Of a DNA stretch of 64,000 nucleotides, positions 51,440-63,927 are shown piece after piece. A model generated the notes under the pieces. That model did no database searches. It had not been told where the DNA came from and was given only the letters and a program-made list of their open reading frames with translations. How positions within the stretch are numbered: position 1 is the first letter of the stretch; every line of letters starts with the position of its first letter. The stretch is taken from the NCBI RefSeq assembly GCF_048066175.1, contig NZ_JBLTXA010000011.1, positions 87,301-151,300 of the forward strand, read 5' to 3'. The translations under genes were made by a program, and so were the position numbers. This DNA comes from Niveispirillum fermenti (GTDB lineage: Bacteria; Pseudomonadota; Alphaproteobacteria; Azospirillales; Azospirillaceae).

Positions 51440-52525
51440 ATGAAACGTCCCGTCCGCTGGCCCGTTCATCTCGCCGTCCTGCTGCTGGGGTTGAGCCTGA
51501 CAGGCTGTACCCAGGCGAAACAGGGGACGGCCGGACCTGACCGCCCCGCCTGGGCGCTGGCCATCCATGGCGGCGCCGGCGTAATGGATCGGGAAACCAT
51601 GGGACCGGAGACGGAGGCGGCCTACCGCGCCGCACTGCACGCCGCCTTGGAAAGGGGCAGCGCGGTGCTGGACCGGGGCGGCGGTGCGCTCGACGCGGTG
51701 GAAGCCGTGATACGCGGGCTGGAGGATGATCCGCTGTTCAACGCCGGCCGCGGCGCCGTCTTCACGGCCGATGGCCGGAACGAACTGGACGCCGCCATCA
51801 TGGATGGTGCCACGCTGAAGGCCGGGGCCGTGGCGGGCATCACGGGTACGCGCAACCCCATCACCCTGGCCCGCGCCGTCATGGAAAAAAGTCCGCATGT
51901 CATGCTGATCGGCGCCGGCGCGGAACGGTTCGGCCGGCAGGCGGGCGTCGAACAGGCCGATCCGGCCTGGTTCTTCACCGAGCGCCGCTGGCAATCCTTG
52001 AAGAAGACGCTGGCCGACAGGGGCCTGCCGCTGCCATCCCGCCCGGCGGGCGTGGGACCGGAGCCGGCTTCGACCGCTGCCGCGCCGGCATTCGACGATC
52101 GAAAATTCGGAACGGTGGGCGTGGTGGTGCTGGACCGCGCTGGCCATGTCGCGGCCGGCACCTCCACGGGCGGCACCACGGCCAAGCTGTGGGGCCGCGT
52201 CGGTGATGTGCCGATCATCGGGGCCGGAACCTATGCCAACAACCTTTCCTGCGCGGTGTCGGCCACGGGCACGGGTGAATATTTCATCCGTCTGGGCGTG
52301 GCCCGCGCCATATGCGATCTGGTCGCCTTGAAGGGTCTGTCCCTGCAACAGGCCGCCGACGAAGTGGTCGGCACGCGCCTGACGGCGCTGGGCGGTGATG
52401 GCGGTGTCGTCGCCGTCACACCGGACGGTCAGGTCGCCTGGTCCTTCAACACCTCCGGCATGTATCGCGCCCGGCAGGTGGCGGGCGGCACCCCCATGGT
52501 CGGCATTTTCCAGGGCGAGCCCTGA
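51440..52525 (+). CDS. Isoaspartyl peptidase/L-asparaginase, predicted lipoprotein
   Basis: 361 aa Ntn-hydrolase that cleaves itself before a catalytic Thr. The autocleavage site is in RKFGTVGVVVLD, and the substrate loops are TSTGGTTAKLWGRVGD and GTGEYFIRLG. AIHGGAGVMDRE and FNAGRGAVFTADG are conserved N-terminal strands. It begins MKRPVRWPVHLAVLLLGLSL with lipobox LTGC at 21-24 of that region, so it should be lipid-anchored outside the inner membrane, unlike cytoplasmic IaaA. The start is the ATG at 51440. Confidence 0.9.
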   Translation: MKRPVRWPVHLAVLLLGLSLTGCTQAKQGTAGPDRPAWALAIHGGAGVMDRETMGPETEAAYRAALHAALERGSAVLDRGGGALDAVEAVIRGLEDDPLFNAGRGAVFTADGRNELDAAIMDGATLKAGAVAGITGTRNPITLARAVMEKSPHVMLIGAGAERFGRQAGVEQADPAWFFTERRWQSLKKTLADRGLPLPSRPAGVGPEPASTAAAPAFDDRKFGTVGVVVLDRAGHVAAGTSTGGTTAKLWGRVGDVPIIGAGTYANNLSCAVSATGTGEYFIRLGVARAICDLVALKGLSLQQAADEVVGTRLTALGGDGGVVAVTPDGQVAWSFNTSGMYRARQVAGGTPMVGIFQGEP

Positions 52526-52591
52526 CCCGCCCGTGCCTGACGGCCCCTGATCCGGCCACCCCTGATCGGTCTCATATCCTTGAAAGGGATT

Positions 52592-52626
52592 GGCAACGGT
52601 TGCCATCGCCCCCATCTTGGGGGCGA
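52592..52626 (+). promoter_or_regulatory. Palindrome plus hairpin before the sugar dehydrogenase gene
   Basis: GGCAAC-G-GTTGCC (52592-52604) is followed at once by TCGCCCCCA-TCT-TGGGGGCGA (52606-52626). The second could end the asparaginase transcript, though no U-tract follows. The first looks like an operator. Confidence 0.4.
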
Positions 52627-52656
52627 CCCCTGAAAGATTGCTGGAGAAGCCCGCCA

Positions 52657-53829
52657 ATGTCCCTGCGCTCCGCCGCCCTGGCCGCCGCCCTGACCCTTCT
52701 GGCCAGCACGACCGCCATGGCCGCGCCGAAGGAATTCACCACCTATCCGGCCCCCAAGGCCCGGCACGACGTGAAGGTCACCGTGATCGCCGAAGGGCTG
52801 GATACGCCCTGGGCCATCGCCTTCATGCCCGATGGCCGCATGCTGGTGACCGAGCGGACGGGGCAGGTCCGCATCATCAAGGATGGCAGGCTGCTGCCGG
52901 ACCCCATCGCCGGCCTGCCCCGCATCGAGGAACACCGACAGGGCGGCCTGCTGGATATCGCGCTGGACCCCGACTATGCGGAAAACCGGCACGTCTATCT
53001 GTCCTTCGTGGAGAAGGCGGAGGGCGGGGCCGATGCCAAGCCGCGCGACCAGCGCAAGGGTTATCGCACGATCATCGCCCGCTTCACCGATGACGGCACC
53101 GCCTTCAAGGACATGAAGGTGCTGTATCGGGGGGCGCTGGTGGATAGCGGCCTGCATTTCGGCAGCCGCTTCGTGTTCGACAAGGATGGCCACATCTATT
53201 TCAGCATCGGGGAACGCGGCCAGCAGGACCGGGCGCAGGACCTGATGGATGCGGCGGGCAAGGTCTTCCGCTTGAACCGTGACGGCACGGTGCCGGCCGG
53301 CAACCCTTTCGCGGGCCGGCCCGACGCGCTGCCGGAGGTGTTCAGTTATGGCAACCGCAATCCGCAGGGATTGGCCGTACAGCCCGGCACGGGCCTGATC
53401 TGGGAGAGCGAGCATGGGCCGCAGGGCGGGGACGAGATCAACATCATCCGTCCCGGCGTGAATTACGGCTGGCCCGTCATCACCTATGGCCGCACCTATG
53501 GTCTGGGGCTGAAGATCGGCGAAGGGACGGGAAAGACGGGGATGGCCCAGCCGGAACTGTATTTCACCCCGTCGCTGGCCCTGGCCGGCATGACCTTCTA
53601 CGAAGGCGGCGCCCTGCCCTTCTGGCGCGGGGACCTGATCGTCGGGCTGCTGGCCGGCGGTATCGCGCGGCTGGATGTGGAGGGTGAGACGGTGGTGGCG
53701 GCCGAACGGCTGCTGGTCGATGAGCTGCCCCGCACCCGCGACGTGGCCACAGGCCCCGACGGCCGGCTTTATGCCCTGATCGAGGCGCCGGGACCGGAGG
53801 GCAAGCTGGTACGCATCGACCGGCGCTGA
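52657..53829 (+). CDS. PQQ-dependent sugar dehydrogenase (soluble, Asd-type)
   Basis: 390 aa periplasmic six-bladed propeller. A signal peptide covers 1-27 (AALAAALTLLASTTAMAA). The propeller shows GLDTPWAIAFMPDGRMLVTE, HRQGGLLDIALDPDY, HFGSRFVFDKDGHIYFS, YGNRNPQGLAVQP and WESEHGPQGGDEINI. These contain the expected PQQ-contacting His, Arg and calcium ligands of the aldose sugar dehydrogenase group. No PQQ synthesis genes are in the window. The start is the ATG at 52657 with GGAGAAG upstream. Confidence 0.88.
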   Translation: MSLRSAALAAALTLLASTTAMAAPKEFTTYPAPKARHDVKVTVIAEGLDTPWAIAFMPDGRMLVTERTGQVRIIKDGRLLPDPIAGLPRIEEHRQGGLLDIALDPDYAENRHVYLSFVEKAEGGADAKPRDQRKGYRTIIARFTDDGTAFKDMKVLYRGALVDSGLHFGSRFVFDKDGHIYFSIGERGQQDRAQDLMDAAGKVFRLNRDGTVPAGNPFAGRPDALPEVFSYGNRNPQGLAVQPGTGLIWESEHGPQGGDEINIIRPGVNYGWPVITYGRTYGLGLKIGEGTGKTGMAQPELYFTPSLALAGMTFYEGGALPFWRGDLIVGLLAGGIARLDVEGETVVAAERLLVDELPRTRDVATGPDGRLYALIEAPGPEGKLVRIDRR

Positions 53830-53859
53830 CCGGTATCGGGACGGAAGCGGCGCACCGGT

Positions 53860-54192
53860 TCAGCGTCCCTTCCGCCTGCGCCGGCGCCACCAGGCGCGCA
53901 GCGCCGCCCATTTCCGCAGCCCCCACATCACAAAAGATGCGATCGGCTTTTGCAGGAACGGCACGTCTATGGCGATGATTAAAAGACCGATAGGCAGCAA
54001 CTCCAGACCGATGACCGGCAAGAACCAGAAGAAGCTGGCCAGGATCAGCAGAAAGCCGATGAACAGACGGATGTAGCGAACCTTGGGATTGCGCAGCCAT
54101 TCCAGGAAGCGCGCCGCCGGCGAGGGCAATTCCTCCTCCAGCCGATCGAACGCCTGGTTCAACTGCTCCTCACCATCTTTCGTGCGAGGCAT
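53860..54192 (-). CDS. Small membrane protein of unknown function
   Basis: 110 aa from the ATG at 54192 with GGAG six bases upstream; a GTG four codons earlier is the alternative. A charged N-terminal third (DGEEQLNQAFDRLEEELP) precedes a hydrophobic region of about 45 residues that probably forms two helices around LPVIGLELLP. It ends in a strongly basic tail (WWRRRRRKGR). It resembles PGPGW-type membrane proteins but lacks that exact motif. Convergent with the sugar dehydrogenase. Confidence 0.65.
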   Translation of the reverse strand: MPRTKDGEEQLNQAFDRLEEELPSPAARFLEWLRNPKVRYIRLFIGFLLILASFFWFLPVIGLELLPIGLLIIAIDVPFLQKPIASFVMWGLRKWAALRAWWRRRRRKGR

Positions 54193-54415
54193 CCACAACT
54201 CCACAAATCAACCAGGGAACCACCCGGGGCTGGGTGAGACACGATGCAGGCCGGGCAGATGGGTAACGCGGCAATGCCGCTGGACGTTCCGCCGGGCGGA
54301 ACCGGCCCGCTCCCAAGGATGCGCCGACCGATCAGGAGGGGCCGTCAGCCGGGTCCCCTTGCGGCAGTCGCCGCCGGGCCAAGTCCCGATAAGGTGTATT
54401 CACCGGGAACTGGCA

Positions 54416-55807
54416 TTACAGCCAGGGTGTGGGCCAGGGCCGGGCGGCGGGACGCACCGCCTCGTAGAAGCGGGAGAGGCGCAGCACCCCGACATCATCG
54501 AACCGCCGGCCGATGATCTGCAATCCGATGGGCAGCCCATCGGCAGTATAGCCGCAATTGATGGAGGCGGCCGGATGTTCCGACATGTTCCAGGCCACGG
54601 TGAAGGCGATATGCTCGAAAGGGCGTGCCGGGTCGTTGACCGGGCTGGCCCATTCTGCCGGAAAGGCCGGCACGGGAGATGTGGGCGACAGGATGAAATC
54701 CAGCCCGCCGAAGAGATCACGCGCCGCCAGCTTCATCCGCATCATCTGGTCCATGCCGTGATAGACGTCCAGCGGCCCGTAATCCCGCGCAGCACCCACC
54801 CATGCGCGGATATAGGGCAGGATCAGCGCCTGCCGTGCGGGCGGCAACGCCTCCATTTCCGCCAGGAAACGGGTGCGCCAGAACCGGTCCAGCCCGTCCA
54901 GCATGTCGCGCGTGATGACAGGCCCCACCTCCGTCACGATGGCGCCCTGGTCGGCCAGGGCGGAAGCCGCGGCGGTCACGGCCTCCATCACGGCCGGGTC
55001 GACCGCCAGACCGCAGCCGGCATCCCGCATCAGCCCGATGCGCAGGCCGCGCAGATCGATATCCAGATCATGCCAGGGAAGATCGGCCGGTGGCAGGGAC
55101 ATGTGGTCCCGCCCGTCCGGCTGTGACAGCACCGCCATCAGCAAGGCCGCGTCGGCCACGGTGCGCGTCATGGGGCCGGCCACCCGGCCATAATAGGGCG
55201 GATCGATGGGGATGCGGCCATTGCTGGGCTTCAGCCCGAATATGCCGCACCAGCCCGCCGGCAGCCGGATCGATCCACCGATATCGGTTCCGACATGCAG
55301 CGGCCCATAGCCGGCCGCCGCCGCGCTGCCCGCCCCCGCGCTGGACCCGCCCGGCGTGCGGGTGACATCCCAGGGGTTGCGCGACAGGCGGTGGAAACTG
55401 GACAGACCGGACGACAGCATGCCGTAATCGGGCACCGTGGTGCGGGCGAAGATGATGGCGCCCGCCTCCCGCAGCCGCGCGGTGGGCGGCGCGTCGGCCG
55501 GCTGCGGGGACATGTCCGCCGCGGCCGTGCCCATGGGCTTGGGAAGGCCGCGCGTCGCGATCAGTTCCTTCAGCGTCACGGGCACGCCGTCCAGGACGCC
55601 GCAGGGCCGGCCGGCCCGCCAGCGCGCCGCCGACGCCCCGGCTTCCGCCATCGCATCCTCAGATGTCGCGGCCCAGGTCGCGGCCAGCAGGGGTTCGGCC
55701 CGTTCCATCCGGTCCAGGACGCTGGCCATCACTTCCACCGGCGACAAGGCGCCGCGGCGATAGGCGTCCAGCAGCGACACGGCATCCAGATCACACGGCT
55801 CTGCCAT
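54416..55807 (-). CDS. Amidase signature family enzyme
   Basis: 463 aa from the ATG at 55807; an ATG seven codons earlier (55828) is possible. The Ser-cisSer-Lys triad is present: Lys in VTLKELIATRG, cis-Ser in TPGGSSAGAGSAAAAG, and nucleophile Ser in GTDIGGSIRLPA. GatA-like in fold, but it stands alone without gatB or gatC, so a catabolic amidase is more likely. The C-terminal PAASINCGYTADGLPIGLQI fits. Divergent from azoR across a palindrome. Confidence 0.88.
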   Translation of the reverse strand: MAEPCDLDAVSLLDAYRRGALSPVEVMASVLDRMERAEPLLAATWAATSEDAMAEAGASAARWRAGRPCGVLDGVPVTLKELIATRGLPKPMGTAAADMSPQPADAPPTARLREAGAIIFARTTVPDYGMLSSGLSSFHRLSRNPWDVTRTPGGSSAGAGSAAAAGYGPLHVGTDIGGSIRLPAGWCGIFGLKPSNGRIPIDPPYYGRVAGPMTRTVADAALLMAVLSQPDGRDHMSLPPADLPWHDLDIDLRGLRIGLMRDAGCGLAVDPAVMEAVTAAASALADQGAIVTEVGPVITRDMLDGLDRFWRTRFLAEMEALPPARQALILPYIRAWVGAARDYGPLDVYHGMDQMMRMKLAARDLFGGLDFILSPTSPVPAFPAEWASPVNDPARPFEHIAFTVAWNMSEHPAASINCGYTADGLPIGLQIIGRRFDDVGVLRLSRFYEAVRPAARPWPTPWL

Positions 55808-55835
55808 CCTCTCCACCCCGCCTGTCATTCCTTTT

Positions 55836-55866
55836 AAGTTGCGGTAAGTTCAATTCACCGCAACTT
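55836..55866. promoter_or_regulatory. Palindromic operator candidate between amidase and azoR
   Basis: AAGTTGCGGT and its exact complement ACCGCAACTT flank 11 bases; AAGTT is also repeated directly ten bases on. It ends three bases before TATATA (a likely -10 of azoR), so a bound repressor would block the promoter. Confidence 0.5.
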
Positions 55867-56048
55867 GGTATATAAGGGCCATGATGCCGCCCGGCCGCCG
55901 GACATACAATGCCATTGGGCCATAGGAGCGCCCCGGCAGCATTGTCCCGTTTTCCTCAACAGTCTTTCGCTGACAATCCCTCTACCGGGACCATGGCTGC
56001 CGCGCCACCTTCCACCCCATGTGATCTTCCACTTTTGGGGTTGGAAAA

Positions 56049-56675
56049 ATGACCACCATCCTGGTGATTGAAAGCTCAGCCAACGGTGACAGTTCCGTTT
56101 CGGGCCTGCTGGTGAAGGACGCGCTGCGGGATCTGCTGGCAGCCCATCCCGGCGCGCGCATCATCCATCGCGATCTGGGCGCATCCCCGGTCCCGCACGT
56201 CACCACGGCCAATCTGGCCGGTGTGCGCGGAGAACCCGTGACGGAAACGGAAAAGGCCACCCGCACATTGTCCGACACGCTGGTGGCCGAATTGAAGGCA
56301 GCCGACATCATCCTGATGGGCGTGCCCATGTATAATTTCAGCGTCCCCACGGTCCTGCGTTCCTGGTTCGACCATGTGCTGCGCGCCGGCCTGACCTTCA
56401 GCTATACCGAGGCGGGGCCGAAGGGTCTGCTGGACGGCAAGCGCGCCATCGTGATCGAGGCGCGCGGCGGCCTCTACAGCGAGGGCCCGGCCCAGGCCAT
56501 CGATTTCCAGGAACCCTATCTGCGCCAGCTTTTCGGTTTCACCGGCATCACCGACGTGACCTTCGTGCATGCGGAGAAGATCGGCTTTGGTCCGGAAGCG
56601 CGCGCCGCCGCCATCGACGGGGCGCGGGCAAAGCTGGCCGGCATCATCGCCAGCCTGGACAGCAAGGCCGCATAG
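56049..56675 (+). CDS. azoR: FMN-dependent NADH-azoreductase
   Basis: 208 aa flavodoxin-like quinone/azo reductase. Motifs: ILVIESSANGDSSVS (FMN phosphate loop), MGVPMYNFSVPTVLRSWFDH and GLTFSYTEAGPKGLLDGK. EARGGLYSEGPAQAIDF, then FGFTGITDV, are also kept. It reduces quinones as a two-electron detoxifying enzyme; azo-dye reduction is a side activity. The long leader (about 170 bp) carries a palindrome, so regulation by a small-molecule-sensing repressor is plausible (inference). Confidence 0.92.
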   Translation: MTTILVIESSANGDSSVSGLLVKDALRDLLAAHPGARIIHRDLGASPVPHVTTANLAGVRGEPVTETEKATRTLSDTLVAELKAADIILMGVPMYNFSVPTVLRSWFDHVLRAGLTFSYTEAGPKGLLDGKRAIVIEARGGLYSEGPAQAIDFQEPYLRQLFGFTGITDVTFVHAEKIGFGPEARAAAIDGARAKLAGIIASLDSKAA

Positions 56676-56681
56676 GCATGA

Positions 56682-56711
56682 CCGGCCGGTGGCGCCGCCG
56701 TCACCGGCCGG
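56682..56711. terminator. Hairpin between convergent azoR and dnaE
   Basis: CCGGCCGGTG (56682-56691) pairs fully with CACCGGCCGG (56702-56711), loop of ten bases. No U-tract; may serve both genes. Confidence 0.45.
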
Positions 56712-56727
56712 GACCATACCGCCATGT

Positions 56728-60219
<3,492 letters not shown>

Positions 60220-60260
60220 GGGGCGTTTGTGTTCCGGCGGTGGGGCGGGATGCCGGAACC

Positions 60261-61091
60261 CTAACGCAGATGGGGACCGGATTGCGACTCTGCCGGTTCG
60301 GCCGCTGGTGCGACGGGGGCCACGCCGCCTGCGGCCAGGGCCGACAGCACGACCGGATCGGTCAGGTCGAAGCCCAGCGGCGTGACGCTGATCCGGCGCT
60401 GGCGCAGGGCATCGATATCGCTCCCCTCCCCGCCCTGCCCCGGCTGCCGGCGGATGGACAGCCAGTGATAGGGGAAGCCGCGCGTATCCTCCCGCGTGTC
60501 CACATCCAGCACCATGCTGCCCGGCCCGGCCTGCCGCGTCACGGCGATGCCCGCCACCTCCTCCGGCTCCACATCGGGAAAATTCACGTTCAGCACCGAT
60601 TGCGGTGCCGTGCCGAACCGTTCGACAACGGCAGCCAGATGCGTGATGGCGTTGTGCCAGCGGATGTGGCGGCGGTCGCGCCAGGCCTGGCTGACGGCAT
60701 AGGCCGGCACACCGCACAGCCGCGCCATCAGGGCCGCGCTGACCGTGCCGGAATAGCCGACCTCCTCCCCCATGTTGGCGCCACGGTTGATGCCGGAGAA
60801 GACGATATCGGGCGGCTGGTCGCGCAATACATGGCGCAGTGCTACGACCACGCAGTCGCTGGGCGTGCCCGACACGGCATAGCGGCGATAACCCCGCTCC
60901 TGCAGACGCAGCGGAGCATGCAGGCTGAGCGCACGGGAAACGCCCGACTGGTCGTGTTCGGGCGCCACCACCCACACCTCACGGGCCAACGGCGTCACCG
61001 CCTCCACCAGGGCCGCCATGCCGGGTGCATCGATCCCGTCGTCATTGGTCAGCAGGGCGCGGGTGAAAAGCGGGGATGCGGGGGCTTGCAT
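60261..61091 (-). CDS. surE: 5'/3'-nucleotidase SurE
   Basis: 276 aa survival-protein phosphatase for nucleoside monophosphates. The acidic metal site is in RALLTNDDGIDAPG (Asp17-Asp18); further ligands are VVAPEHDQSGVSRALSL (Ser) and VFSGINRGANMGEEV (Asn). SGTPSDCVVVAL is also conserved. The start is the ATG at 61091. An Ala/Pro/Glu tail (VAPVAPAAEPAESQ) is longer than usual. Followed by dnaE on the same strand. Confidence 0.93.
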   Translation of the reverse strand: MQAPASPLFTRALLTNDDGIDAPGMAALVEAVTPLAREVWVVAPEHDQSGVSRALSLHAPLRLQERGYRRYAVSGTPSDCVVVALRHVLRDQPPDIVFSGINRGANMGEEVGYSGTVSAALMARLCGVPAYAVSQAWRDRRHIRWHNAITHLAAVVERFGTAPQSVLNVNFPDVEPEEVAGIAVTRQAGPGSMVLDVDTREDTRGFPYHWLSIRRQPGQGGEGSDIDALRQRRISVTPLGFDLTDPVVLSALAAGGVAPVAPAAEPAESQSGPHLR

Positions 61092-61181
61092 CGGCCGGTC
61101 CTTCGTGTTGGTTGTCGGTTCCTGCCGCCCATTCAAATCGAACAGGCGTTTGAAGTCGAGAAAGAACGAAGGTGCCGGCCC

Positions 61182-61517
61182 ATGGAAGAACGTCTGCCCA
61201 CCCATCTGTTCGTGCAGGGTCACCTGTGGCGGCTGAGCGCCGCTGGTGTGCCCGCCTATGTACTGCGCAAGGGGGAGCGGGAAAGCGGCCTGGTGCTGCT
61301 GAAGGTCACCGTTCCCTTCCAGGGGTGCCGCATGTTCAGCCAGGGCCGCGACATCAATGGCCGGCTGGGCTGGGTGCCCGGTGCCGCCGGTGCCATGATC
61401 GATGAAGGCGAAGCGCGGGATTTTGTCGATCGCCATGTGCGGCGCGACCCCGATCTCTGGGTGATCGAGGTGGAAACCCGCGACGGGTCGAACCCGTTCG
61501 AGCTGGAGGAGGACTGA
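61182..61517 (+). CDS. DUF1491 family protein
   Basis: 111 aa from the ATG at 61182. The whole length matches my memory of DUF1491: RLPTHLFVQGHLWRLSAAGV, RKGERESGLVLLKV and ARDFVDRHVRRDPDLWVIEV. The end is acidic (NPFELEED). These are small alphaproteobacterial proteins of unknown function, sometimes near translation or repair genes. It is divergent from surE with 90 bp between. Confidence 0.82.
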   Translation: MEERLPTHLFVQGHLWRLSAAGVPAYVLRKGERESGLVLLKVTVPFQGCRMFSQGRDINGRLGWVPGAAGAMIDEGEARDFVDRHVRRDPDLWVIEVETRDGSNPFELEED

Positions 61518-61654
61518 TCCCGCCCGTCCCCCCGGCGCACGCCCGGCACACGCAATGCAGCCATCCGCCCCCGGCTTTTCCTTGCGCCGGCGGGCAATTT
61601 CGTGAATTCAGGCGCGGAACCCGGATCGAACCCCAGACATTGGTTCCGCAACCC

Positions 61655-63832
61655 ATGAACACATCCCACTCCCGTCACGCCCGTATTCTGTTCACCGCGA
61701 CCGCCCTGCTGGCGCTGTCGATCCCCAGCCGGACGGGCTGGGCGGTGGAAACTTCCCCGGCCGGCCAGACCGCATTGGACGAGATCATCGTCACCGCGTC
61801 GCGCCGGGCCGGCACCATCCGCGATACCCCGGCCAGCGTGTCCCGCGTGGACCGCGATGATTTCGAGGCCAGGGCCACCCGTTTCATCGGCGAGGAACTG
61901 CGCGGGTTGCCCGGTCTTGTCGTGAAGACCAACGACCAGGGCACCTATACCGACATCACCATCCGCGGTGTCCCCAACCGCGTCCATAACGATACGATCA
62001 CCATTCTGATGGACGGCGTTCCCTTCGTCACCGGTGATGACGAGGTGGATATGGAACAACTGCCCTTCGGCGTCGTCGGGCAGGTGGATGTCGTCCGCGG
62101 ACCGACCAGCGCGCTTTATGGCCGGGGTGCCATCGCCGGCACCATCAACTACATCACCCGCGCGGTGATGGATGAACCGCTGTCCCAGGCGCAGGCGGGC
62201 ATTGGGTCGCATGGCTGGTGGAATGCCGCCGCCATGGTACAGCGGCCCACCGGCGATGCCGGCGCCATCCTGATATCGGCCCAGGCACAGCGGTCCGATG
62301 GCTGGCGCGACCGGACCGACCGGCGCGAGCAGACATTGTTCGTGAAGCAGCGCCTGGATATGGGCGAGACCATGGTGCTGAACCTGACCGGCACCTATGT
62401 GAACACCGAACAGGGTCTGGCCGGGGAATTGCCGACCGACGCCGACGGCATTCCCATCCCCCTGCCTGGCGGGCGCAAGGCCAACTGGAACCAGGATGAT
62501 GCCGGGTTTGACAAGCGCATGTGGACGGGGACGGCCGTGCTGAGCGGCGCATGGTCGGACGCCGTGACGGGCACGACCCGCCTGCATGCCCGCCACGCCA
62601 ACACCGCCGGCAGACAGGGATTCTTCAACCCGTTCGATCCGGCGGCCGGCACCGTGGATTTCACGGGGTTCCGCGTGGATGGCAGCACCGACACCTGGTT
62701 CGCCGAGCAGCAGGTCGACATCCGGCTTGATGACGCCTGGCGCCTGTTGGCCGGGGCCAGTGCGGAACAGGTGAAGGCACACCATATCGAGACCTGGACA
62801 GGTGAATTCGATTTCGGGCCGCGATTCTACATGCAACGGCGCGACATCGCCACAGGCGCCCCGGTTGATACCGGGCTCTGGCAGTCCGACCGGCTGCTGG
62901 ACGCCCGGGCCCGCAACCGGACCCAGGCCGGATTTGCACAGGTGGATGCGGACTGGGGTAGCGTCGCCCTGTCGGCCGGCGCGCGGTTCGACCGGTTCCA
63001 GCGCCGCGTGCATTACGGTCCGTCGGGCAGCGGCTATGGCCCCGACCCGGAAACGACCGTCAAGGATACCGACAGCCGGTTGAGCCCCAAGGCCTCGGCC
63101 CTGTGGCGGATGACGGATCATGTGACCGCCTATGCCACCTATGGCGAGGGATTCAGCCCCGGTTACGGCCCGATCTGGTCCTTCCGCAATCGCGACACCA
63201 GCCTGAACCCCGAAATCGCCCGTAATATCGAGGCCGGGCTGAAAGGCAGCAGCGCGGATGGGCGCTTCACGGCGAGCGTCACGGCCTACCAGCTCCGGCG
63301 CAGCGATCTTCTGCAATTGCTGCCCGTCGGCGGCAGCGCGCGTACCATCAATAACGGGCGGCAACGGTCGCGTGGCATCGAACTGGACGCCAATGCCACC
63401 CTGGACGAGGGGCTGACGCTGATCCTGTCCTATGGCTATACCCGCGCCGTCTGGACGGAAAACGCCTTCCTGGAACCAGACACCAACCGGCCCTTCGACT
63501 TCACGGGCAAGGACGTGGCCGGCGTGCCGCGCCATGCCGGCCGGGTGGAACTGGTGCAGGTCGTCGCCCCGGCCAACCTGATCCTGCGCGGCTGGGCCGA
63601 TATTTCAGGCGATTACGCCTATGATGGCGCCAACAGCCGTCGGGCCGGGGGCTATGCCCTGCTGAACGGTGCCGTCACCTGGACGGGGCTGGAAGATGTC
63701 GACCTGACACTGACGGGGCGCAACCTGCTGGACCGCAAGGTGAACCTCATCGCCGCCAATAATGACGGCCCCTATGCCTATTATCCCCAGCCCCCGCGGC
63801 AATGGGTGATGACGGGCACAGTACGGTTCTGA
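61655..63832 (+). CDS. TonB-dependent outer-membrane receptor
   Basis: 725 aa. A signal peptide (ILFTATALLALSIPSRTGWA) is followed by a TonB box in LDEIIVTASRR, a plug domain (VSRVDRDDFEARATRFIG to VDVVRGPTSALYGRGAIAGT), and a 22-stranded barrel ending in the usual Phe (WVMTGTVRF). NNGPYAYY-like strands and GYTRAVWTEN fit siderophore or ferric-complex receptors. The cargo is not evident: there are no transporter, siderophore or regulator genes beside it. The start is the ATG at 61655, five codons after an in-frame alternative. Confidence 0.92.
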   Translation: MNTSHSRHARILFTATALLALSIPSRTGWAVETSPAGQTALDEIIVTASRRAGTIRDTPASVSRVDRDDFEARATRFIGEELRGLPGLVVKTNDQGTYTDITIRGVPNRVHNDTITILMDGVPFVTGDDEVDMEQLPFGVVGQVDVVRGPTSALYGRGAIAGTINYITRAVMDEPLSQAQAGIGSHGWWNAAAMVQRPTGDAGAILISAQAQRSDGWRDRTDRREQTLFVKQRLDMGETMVLNLTGTYVNTEQGLAGELPTDADGIPIPLPGGRKANWNQDDAGFDKRMWTGTAVLSGAWSDAVTGTTRLHARHANTAGRQGFFNPFDPAAGTVDFTGFRVDGSTDTWFAEQQVDIRLDDAWRLLAGASAEQVKAHHIETWTGEFDFGPRFYMQRRDIATGAPVDTGLWQSDRLLDARARNRTQAGFAQVDADWGSVALSAGARFDRFQRRVHYGPSGSGYGPDPETTVKDTDSRLSPKASALWRMTDHVTAYATYGEGFSPGYGPIWSFRNRDTSLNPEIARNIEAGLKGSSADGRFTASVTAYQLRRSDLLQLLPVGGSARTINNGRQRSRGIELDANATLDEGLTLILSYGYTRAVWTENAFLEPDTNRPFDFTGKDVAGVPRHAGRVELVQVVAPANLILRGWADISGDYAYDGANSRRAGGYALLNGAVTWTGLEDVDLTLTGRNLLDRKVNLIAANNDGPYAYYPQPPRQWVMTGTVRF

Positions 63833-63875
63833 CCGTCCTTCCCTTCCGGCAACCGCCGCCGCCCGGTTCCAAAAG

Positions 63876-63912
63876 AAACGCCGCAGGGGATCATCTCCCC
63901 TGCGGCGTTTTT
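63876..63912 (+). terminator. Terminator after the TonB receptor gene
   Basis: 15-bp stem (63876-63890 with 63896-63910), loop TCATC, followed by TTC. The stem's own last pairs give a TTTTT run. Confidence 0.9.
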
Positions 63913-63927
63913 CATTGCCTTGCACCG

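Noticed and set aside
52592..52604. GGCAACGGTTGCC as a LacI-family operator
   Set aside because: LacI-type operators are even-length with a central CG; this has an odd single-base centre and no LacI gene nearby.
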